Source of the DNA: Linum tenue
Lineage: Eukaryota > Streptophyta > Magnoliopsida > Malpighiales > Linaceae
Direction of reading: 5' to 3'
Length of the DNA: 64,000 bases
Assembly (NCBI GenBank): GCA_946122785.1
Contig: CAMGYJ010000004.1
Coordinates: 10,872,150 to 10,936,149 of the forward strand
Numbering within the stretch: position 1 is the stretch's first letter; each line of letters starts with the position of its first letter. Below are positions 57,066 to 64,000 of the stretch, in pieces. A program made the position numbers and the translations under genes. The notes under the pieces are model-generated. The model was given only the letters and a program-made list of their open reading frames with translations. It had not been told where the DNA came from and ran no database searches.

Positions 57066-57896
57066 CCCAATTATTTTTATTTATATCTAAATGTAGTTTG
57101 GATTAACTGTGGTGCCATATTAGATATTTAGCTGAGATACGTTTCATTAGAATTATTAAGACGTAAGTTCCAAAAAACTCGGGTTCCTATTCATCACGAA
57201 ATTTTCGAGGCTACTGTTCATTATTAGTCATCGATAAACTATGGTCGTTTCTATTTAATCTCATGTAAAGCCACTTTGGATTGGCCAAGCGATAGCCATT
57301 GGATCTTAATTTCCTAGACGTTGGATCACTGTCGGTAAAACTCCTCTGACCTCTCCCCTGAGGTTTCTTTTTTCTCTCTCCTTATGTATTTTCCCATTCC
57401 TTCTTTCCCCCAATTTTTTTTCCGCCCCAGAATCAAAAGACCCAAAATAAGGCCTCGATAGTGGCGGAGAGTCTAATTCGACGATTCAAGAGGCTCCGAC
57501 CAGAATGTGTTGTCGGCGCCGTCAAATAAGCGGGAAAGATAATTATTGCTGCACCCCCTCTCTTTTCCCTATATTTTTTTCATTCAACTCCTTCAATTCA
57601 ACTGAAGTATGCATGAGAGAGTTCAATCCCTTTCCCTCGCCCTCGTCGTCGGATCCTCAATCTGTCTCATTCCTTCCTTCCTTGATTCAATTGAAGCAAG
57701 CATGAGGTAGCTCAAGCCTTCGCCTACGTTGGCACCTCCTCAACCTATCTCATTCTAGCCAAGCCTCTTGCTCTAATTCTATATCTACAGATCTCAGGCC
57801 AAGATTTCCCCAGTTGAAACTTGATGGAATTGAGTGAGTACACAACTTAGCTTTGTACGTTTAGAAATTTTAATTTTAATTAACTTAGCTTTGTCA
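57066..57896. other. Unclassified 0.8-kb stretch between F and K
   Basis: No match to other parts of the window and no convincing ORF. Together with the end of F it reads TGTTACACCCAATTATTTTT from 57062-3 onward, similar to the start of a chromovirus LTR in plus orientation. A CT-rich leader-like part (57356-57425) and a GTGAGTA donor-like site (57833) follow. It could be a truncated LTR or old host DNA. K's truncated LTR abuts it at 57896. Confidence 0.4.
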
Positions 57897-59043
57897 GTTT
57901 TCTAAAGCAGGAAAGAGTCACTCGGGAATGAGTCCCCCTAGCTCCTTAGTTAGGTTCAATTGTAATTACCCTGGGTTGATTTACTGTTGATTAGACTGCG
58001 GAAGATCCGACAGTAGCTTGGAATCTCTTAAGCTGACCAAGCCCTCTCAGTCTAACTACCCGGCAGACGACTAGTCTTCACCGGGATAGAAAGCTGAAGC
58101 AATAAGCACATAACTCCACTACTGGAATTGAATTCCAGTACAAAGCAGTAAACTAGCTAACTCTCGTATAATCAATCTCCTACTATCGAATGAAGAGGCT
58201 CTAACAACCTAAACAGATTCTATCTATCTCAGGTTGCAGCAGAAATCAAGAAAAGCTGATCAGACTTCAATCGATTCAATAAACATACATCATTCGATTA
58301 AAACCAAACAGTATAATCATCCTAAGTCATTACAATCAAATCCCTAACACAAGGAACTAGGGTTCTTCATACCCAAGTGAGAGAAGGGTTCTACTCCATA
58401 GAGAGAGAAAAGAAAACAGTAATCAGAGTAGTCATACTCATAAAGATGAGGAAAATCTGCTCTGGGATGATGATTTCCACTCCTATGACGATCTCCAAGC
58501 TCGATTTGACGAAACCCAGCTCCAAGATAACTTCTAGGATGTGTTCTTCGCACTTTCTCTCTCTAGGGTTCTGTTTTTTCTCTGAAAATCCGATTCCCCC
58601 TCTCTTTTGGCTGAAATCTGCCTAAAAGGCATCACTGGGCAAAACACGGTCGAGGGCACGGCCGTGTTTTGCTCCAGCCCGCCCGTGCCCTTTGCCACGT
58701 GGTAAATACACGGCCACGGTCTGGGAGAAACACGGGCGTGTTTTGAATTGGTCCAGCTCGTGTTTTAAGCTTGTGTAGGACAATTGTGGGGAAGCCTCGG
58801 CAGTAAAAGCACGGGCCAGGAACACGGCCGTGCTTTGCAAGCCTCCTGCCCGTGTTTTGGTCCTAGCTCGACCAAATGACTTCCAAATGCCCCTAAACTC
58901 GTGCTTGGCCTTCCCTTCGACGCTTGGGACCTGAAATATGACAAAGTAGCACAATCCGGCGTAAAATAGGCCAAAACACACAACTATGCCCCGCAAATGG
59001 ATAAGAAATAGGGGTATAAAAACATGCAATTACATCGTTATCA
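57897..59043 (-). repeat. 3' LTR of K, outer end missing
   Basis: Matches 63230 onward of the right LTR and ends CATCGTTATCA. Palindromes and CACGGCCGTG / CACGGGCGTG motifs at about 58645-58860. Confidence 0.86.
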
Positions 59044-59084
59044 AACTCCCCCACACTTAACCGTTTGCTTGTCCCTAAGCAAAC
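59044..59084 (-). promoter_or_regulatory. Polypurine tract and stem-loop of K
   Basis: AAGTGTGGGGGAGTT on the coding strand (59044-59058); stem-loop 59063-59084 with one mismatch. Confidence 0.82.
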
Positions 59085-60493
59085 CAAGTCAGACACCAGG
59101 TAAGCTCAAAACGTTTCAATCAAGCAGGCTTTAGAGCAAATCATATCGGCACAAAACACGTGGATCATACTGGCTTTCGAGCATTAACACATGGCAACTC
59201 CAACGACAACCTAGACAACCACCACAGATGACATTCGAATGCAATAAAGTCGAGCAAAGGAAGAGTTCCCTTCTGTTCACCAACCAACATAGACTTGACT
59301 CAACCACTTATTCAAAACAGTCACTTCATGCACAAAGCTCAAGACATCAGAATTAAGACCGAGCAATCTAGGTCCTCACCGGGATAAAGAGTATAGAGAA
59401 TATGAGAAAATGAATCGCTCACTCTCGACCAGTGGGGTCAGGACAATTTGATGCGAAAAATGCGCATGCTTATTCTCTCAATCCCTAACGTCTCTTCACC
59501 ATGAATGCAGCCTCTAAATGCCAGAGTTCACATATGGGGTGTCACCACTAACTAATCCGGAGGTCTTAGACACAGGTTCAGATGACTGGCTAGGGTCTTG
59601 GACATGGGGAAAAAGCCTTTTAGGTGGTGGAAGTAATAGCACAAGGTTCCACATTTCCAAACCCAACAAAATCACAGCCAAGCAAACCAGTAACTTTCTT
59701 TCTGCTATTCTGCATTAATCAAATTCTTTAGGGCACGAGAGCGAAGGAGGTTATATAAATGTTAGCATTTCCAAGCCAGACTGCTAGGAAACACTACTTA
59801 ATGGGCACAATTCAGATTTTTGGTGGTGGCTCTCTTTTGCTTTTATTTTTTTCTTTGATTTCCATTATTTTTTTTTCTTTCCTTAAGAGAACCACCACCT
59901 CTGCACATTTCTCAAACAAATGCCCAAATTTTAAGCACTACCTCCAACCCTCACATTACATTTAGCAGAAACAGCAGAAAACATGTAAAAACCACTATGT
60001 GGAACCTTCTAAAAGATGCAAAAGGGTGATTTTTCAATGTAGACCGAAAGAAACGATAACACACGGCTCAAAGGGGCTGACTATGGGATATGACATATCA
60101 GGACAATCAATTTGGTCGTGGTTTAATCCTATGCCTCCATCATCTTAGCTAGTGACAACGTGAATGCTACACATCATGGAAGAGGGATCTATCGCACAAG
60201 AAAGAAACGAGCAGGCTCAAATCTCACATGGCTACCTATATGCTCTATCTCACATTCTGATTCCCTGAACTAGATGCATAAATGACTGTCAAAAGCAAGT
60301 GATCAAATCCAAGTCACAGTTGGTAAGCAAACAGTTGAAAACTGAACCCCTACACAACTCTACCACACATCTCAGTCATCATAATAGGCTGTCTTAGTCA
60401 CACTCAAGTTGTCATGCATCAAGTCAAAAGCCATTCAATTCACTAATCACATCCACTGTGCCAATACGATCAAACATCAAGCGAACAGCAGTG
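59085..60493 (-). other. Long-class 3' UTR of K
   Basis: About 1.4 kb non-coding, colinear with the B 3' UTR and the remaining E 3' UTR. T-rich run at about 59840-59880. Confidence 0.7.
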
Positions 60494-60622
60494 CTTGGAG
60501 CCCTCAAATCTCGAGATTTGGACAGCGGACTAGGCTCCAAGCATTCATACACACGGTCCAATTAATACAAAGAACCCCCCCCCCCCACACACACACACTT
60601 AAATGCGACAATGTCCTCAATG
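60494..60622 (-). other. 3'-UTR cis module of K: SL1, expanded internal polypurine motif, SL2
   Basis: Outer arms 60494-60502 and 60533-60541; inner CAAATCTCGAGATTTG perfect palindrome. The polypurine motif is expanded by a C run and a CA repeat (about 60574-60600). SL2 has one unpaired position. Confidence 0.73.
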
Positions 60623-60884
60623 GAACAGAGGGAAGGGGAACGATGTTACCGTGAAACGAGATCAGGAACGGAGATTGGGAGGCAGAACAGTCAAAAGCAG
60701 GGGACTGGAAGGGGAACCAGTCAGAGGCATAGAGCTAAAGTCAACAAAAGACACACACTGGGTGAAAGAACCGGAGTCCCAAGTCTGCAATCCAAAAGAA
60801 AATAAAACAAATCCAAACGAAACAACAAGAACATGGAGTCTCAGTCTGGAAAAGAAATCACGGCATAACCAGGCACTCTCTCCA

Positions 60885-61325
60885 CTAGAATGCATCGCCA
60901 CCATCGCCAGAAGGTGGGGGGTACTCGTCCTCATACCCCGGGGACTGCACGAAGGGGTAGTGAACTGCGTTCGGGTCCAGGCCCAGGTATGACATGATGT
61001 AGTGCTGGCCGGACATCAGACGACGGCCGCGGTCCCGCTCACGATCGAGGTGGTTGTGAAGGCGCTCCTGGCCGGCCAGAATGCGCTCGTTCTGCTGAGC
61101 GATGGCCGCCAACTGATCAGAGATGGGCACCACGTGAGGAGGAGACCCAGGAGTAGGAGACCTGGGTGCAGCGGAGGCGCTCGCGGGAGCCAGAGTACGA
61201 GGAACAGTACGGCAGGGAACCCGGCGTCCCCCAGCTGCGCTGGACTCCGACTGATCTCCCTCTGCAGGCGCAGGTGGGCGGGGGAAGCCCAAAATCCAGT
61301 GCAGACGCCCCTGGCGAGCCACCAA
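60885..61325 (-). pseudogene. Post-pol ORF C-terminal tail in element K
   Basis: A 146-codon frame. Its later part (NERILAGQERLHNHLDRERDRGRRLMSGQ region) matches the charged ERERDRGRR tail of the A and A' post-pol ORFs, and it ends with an acidic, Pro-rich terminus. The globular N-terminal domain is missing, so this is a remnant, possibly read as an extension of Gag in an ancestor. Confidence 0.62.
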
Positions 61326-61452
61326 ATGCTGAGCGCTATCGGCCTACCAAATCGTTCCCAAGTTGGGTCTGTATATCCCGCAGCACAGCCTGCGTGTTTC
61401 TCTGACCAGCTTCTAGCTCCAAGAATTTGCCTAAAGCTTTCTCCATGAATTG

Positions 61453-62896
61453 CTAAATGTTATTGAACTTATTTGCACTGGAGGTGGCCAGAGAAACCAC
61501 TAAATCTCTCAATTCCGCCATCTGGTCACTCTGTACTGGGGCTGCAGGTGCTGCCCCTGTCTGCTGAAATGGTCGCACCTGTGACTGAGGTGGAACTGGC
61601 CCCTGTCTGGGCTGGTAGAGTGGCTGCTGTGGCTGATGAAATTGCACTTGTCTAGGCTGGTACGGAGGCCTCTGGAAACCAGGTGGTCCCTGGGGAGCTG
61701 GTGGTTTGGGATTTGCCCCAGCCCAAGAAAAGTTAGGATGATTGCGCCACCCCTCGTTATAGGTGTTGCTGTAGGGGTCGAAGCACCTGGCATTACTGAT
61801 GAAGTCCACCTGCTCCTGGGGAGTAGACGATTCCCTCATCGCCTGACAGTCCTCCACGGTGTGATGGGAGCTCTCACACCACTGGCAGTGCATCGCCTAC
61901 GGCTGTCCTGTACCTGCAATCAAACCAGAACGATCGATAGATGAAACCAGCTTCGATACCACCTGCACCAAATCAGATGACTGGGTGCCCACAGCATGCA
62001 CACCCCTTCCTGGTGCTCGTCTTGATCTCCTGGCAGTTCCCCAATCGTACCCGTTCTCCGCCATCTCCTCAAAGAGTTGATTCAGCTGTGGCGGTGTTTT
62101 GGTTAGCATGTTCCCGCCACAAACCGAGTCAATCAGCTGCTTGTCCTCCGGGAAGAGAGCGTGATAGAAGGTGCCCACCTTGAAAGCATCATTGAAACCA
62201 TGATTGGGACACCTGAGGAAGAGACTGGTGTATCTCTCCCAAGCATCCCTGATGGTCTCATCCTCATCCTGAGCAAAATGGGTAATTTGCTTCTGCAGGT
62301 CAGCCGTCTTGGATGGAGGATGGTAGCGGGTGAGGAACTTGTCCGCCAGGTTGGCGAACGTGGTGATAGAGCCCGGAGGTCGAGTGTCTAGCCACTCCTT
62401 GGCTTTCCCCTCCAGAGTAAATGGGAAGTACCTCAGCTGGATGGCATCTGCTGGTACCCCATTGATCTTGATTCCATCGATGAGCTCGTGGAATCGCCTG
62501 AGATCAGGGGCACTCCCCCTCCTTACCACGGAACACCACTGAACCGCGCAACATGGTGATTACTGAGGTGCTCACCTCAAAATTGTTGGCTGGGACTTGA
62601 GGATGTTGAATGGGTGACCTCATGTCCGCAGCTCTAGCGGTCCAGTAGGATCCCATGGTCTGCTCCTGCAGCTGTGATAGCGCCTCCTCCGCAGCCTCTG
62701 GATTGATCACATCATGGTTCTGTGGATGAGCCATCTCTTCTTCTTCTTCTTCTTCTTCTTCTTCTTCTTCGATCTGCAGCTGTGATAGCGCCTCCTCCGC
62801 AGCCAGTCGCGCCTTTAGAGCCCGCTTGAAGTTCCTGCAGGTTCGTTCAAGCTCCTGGTCTAATGGTAGTAGATCTCCCGACTGGCTACGGGTCAT
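61453..62896 (-). pseudogene. gag: Divergent Gag of element K
   Basis: Met at 62896 (MTRSQSGD). The N-terminal frame (130 codons) has a Glu run coded by a CTT/GAA microsatellite and a duplicated AAEEALSQLQ block; it is frameshifted near 62510. The gag core frame 61897-62529 (WLDTRPPGSITTFANLADKFLTRYHPPSKT) is clearly related to but distinct from the A/B/I Gag. A stop precedes an intact zinc knuckle, CQWCESSHHTVEDC (CX2CX4HX4C), in 61453-61893, followed by a Gln/Pro-rich tail. It represents a second Gag lineage. Confidence 0.82.
62739..62770. repeat. CTT/GAA trinucleotide microsatellite in K gag
   Basis: About ten uninterrupted TTC units, coding for Glu on the minus strand. A 31-bp duplication (62668-62698 and 62774-62804) flanks it. 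Confidence 0.9.
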
Positions 62897-63017
62897 GCAC
62901 TACCTGGACACAATCAGCAGAAGGAACCCGTGAAGGCACACAGGTGGAAGAGAAAAAATGCAATAAAGAAAAAGCTAGAGTAACAAATTCTCACGTTTCC
63001 CCAATAACCTAGAGGGT

Positions 63018-63035
63018 TCCCCGGCAACGGCGCCA
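63018..63035 (-). promoter_or_regulatory. Primer-binding site of K (tRNA-Asp)
   Basis: Perfect 18-nt match to the tRNA-Asp complement, 6 nt from the LTR. Confidence 0.93.
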
Positions 63036-63041
63036 AAAACT

Positions 63042-64000
63042 TGACACACCAAAAACACAACACCAAACTGCGACCAAGTGTAATCGCAGTCCGGGAATGC
63101 AGTAACAGGCAAGTTCTATTATCAACCCGGGGTCTAGATCTACTGCTTACTCCGATATTATCTATTATCTAGTCAACTCAGTCGAGTGATTGTTGTTTAA
63201 CGCAAAAACAGTAAGAAAGCAGGAAATTATTCGGTTTTCTAAAGCAGGAAAGAGTCACTCGGGAATGATTTACTGTTAGGTTCAATTGTAATTACCCTGG
63301 GTTGATTTACTGTTGATTAGACTGCGGAAGATCCGACAGTAGCCTGGAATCTCTTAAGCTGACCAAGCCCTCTCAGTCTAACTACCCGGCAGATGACTAG
63401 TCTTCACCGGGATAGAAAGTTGAAGCAATAAGCACAGAACTCCACTACTGGAATTGAATTCCAGTACAAAGCAGTAAACTGGCTAACTCTCGTATAACCA
63501 ATCTCCTGCTATCGAATGAAGAGGCTCTAACAACCTAATCAGATTCTATCTATCTCAGGTTGCAGCAGAAATCAAGAAAAGCTGATCAGACTTCAATCGA
63601 TTCAATAAACATGCATCATTCGATTAAAACCAAACAGTATAATCATCCCAAGTCATTACAATCAAATCCCTAACACAAGGAACTAGGGTTCTTCATACCC
63701 AAGTGAGAGAAGGGTTCTACTCCATAGAGAGAGAAAAGAAAACAGTAATCAGAGTAGTCATACTTATAAAGATGAGGAAAATCTGCTCTGGGATGATGAT
63801 TTCCACTCCTATGACGATCTCCAAGCTCGATTTGACGAAACCCAGCTCCAAGATAGCTTCTAGGATGTGTTCTTCGCACTTTCTCTCTCTAGGGCTCTGT
63901 TTTTTCTCTGAAAATCCGATTCCCCCTCTATTTTGGCTAAAATCTGCCTAAAAGGCATCACTGGGCAAAACACGGTCGAGGGCACGGCCGTGTTTTGCTC
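63042..64000 (-). repeat. 5' LTR of K (runs off the window)
   Basis: Begins TGACACACCAAAAAC. The palindrome block starts at about 63968 at the window edge. It closely matches 57897-58680. Confidence 0.88.

Larger units (their letters stand above)
57897..64000 (-). mobile_element. Element K: Athila-like element with divergent Gag joined to a post-pol tail
   Basis: Left (3') LTR 57897-59043 lacks its outer ~190 bp; interior 59044-63041; right (5') LTR from 63042 runs off the window. The interior holds gag and, 130 bp after it, the C-terminus of the post-pol ORF; protease, RT, RNaseH and integrase are absent. The LTR is related to that of E. The outer left end is cut, so no target duplication can be checked. 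Confidence 0.85.

Noticed and set aside
57505..57705. 66-codon plus-strand ORF in the F-K gap as a host gene
   Set aside because: Low-complexity Ser/Phe-rich translation without recognisable domain; no support beyond length.

Overview
The window is a block of plant heterochromatin built almost entirely from LTR retrotransposons. I see no intact host gene, no structural RNA gene and no bacterial feature. A flowering plant is indicated by three things. Six of the seven Athila-like primer-binding sites match the plant tRNA-Asp(GTC) 3' end closely (16-18 of 18 positions); the seventh is eroded. The coding fragments are Athila-type gag-protease-RT-RNaseH-integrase plus a post-pol ORF. Chromovirus (Tekay-like and CRM/Reina-like) fragments with initiator-Met primer sites are also present. 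The species cannot be read from this sequence. | Layout: element I (1-17094, minus) is a near-full Athila-like copy cut by the left window edge, and it carries a complete small element J (1757-7157, minus, target duplication CCTCC). I sits in the 3' part of element G (17095-21477, minus). G's coding region has been replaced by a piece of a CRM/Reina-like chromovirus (H) fused to a scrap of Tekay gag. G sits in the 3' LTR of an old Tekay-like chromovirus F (minus; internal 21508-24350; 5' LTR 24351-57065, interrupted). | Inside F's 5' LTR lies element E (25236-55586, minus). Inside E is the only plus-strand element, A (27721-51620), with a truncated extra 3' portion A' (26284-27720). Inside A's RT gene is C (32462-44508, minus), and inside one LTR of C is B (32908-40608, minus, target duplication GATAC). 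The order F > E > A > C > B is therefore a five-level nest. After an unclassified stretch (57066-57896) comes element K (57897-64000, minus, continuing off the window). | Function: A and I have the layout of autonomous elements (gag, protease, RT, RNaseH, integrase, post-pol ORF), but both are broken by stops and frameshifts, many of them CAG to TAG. The others are non-autonomous in different ways. J, C and E carry only one unrecognised acidic ORF of about 400 residues. B carries Gag plus protease with a novel tail. K carries a divergent Gag joined to the tail of the post-pol ORF. G carries captured chromovirus sequence. All the Athila-like elements keep the same cis signals (tRNA-Asp primer site, a covarying 3'-UTR hairpin, a repeated polypurine motif), which suggests they were mobilised by shared machinery. 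| The most interesting unexplained signals are the promoter-proximal palindrome arrays whose core differs between LTR families, the conserved intron-like segment before the post-pol ORF, the duplicated polypurine motif, and the orphan acidic ORF family.
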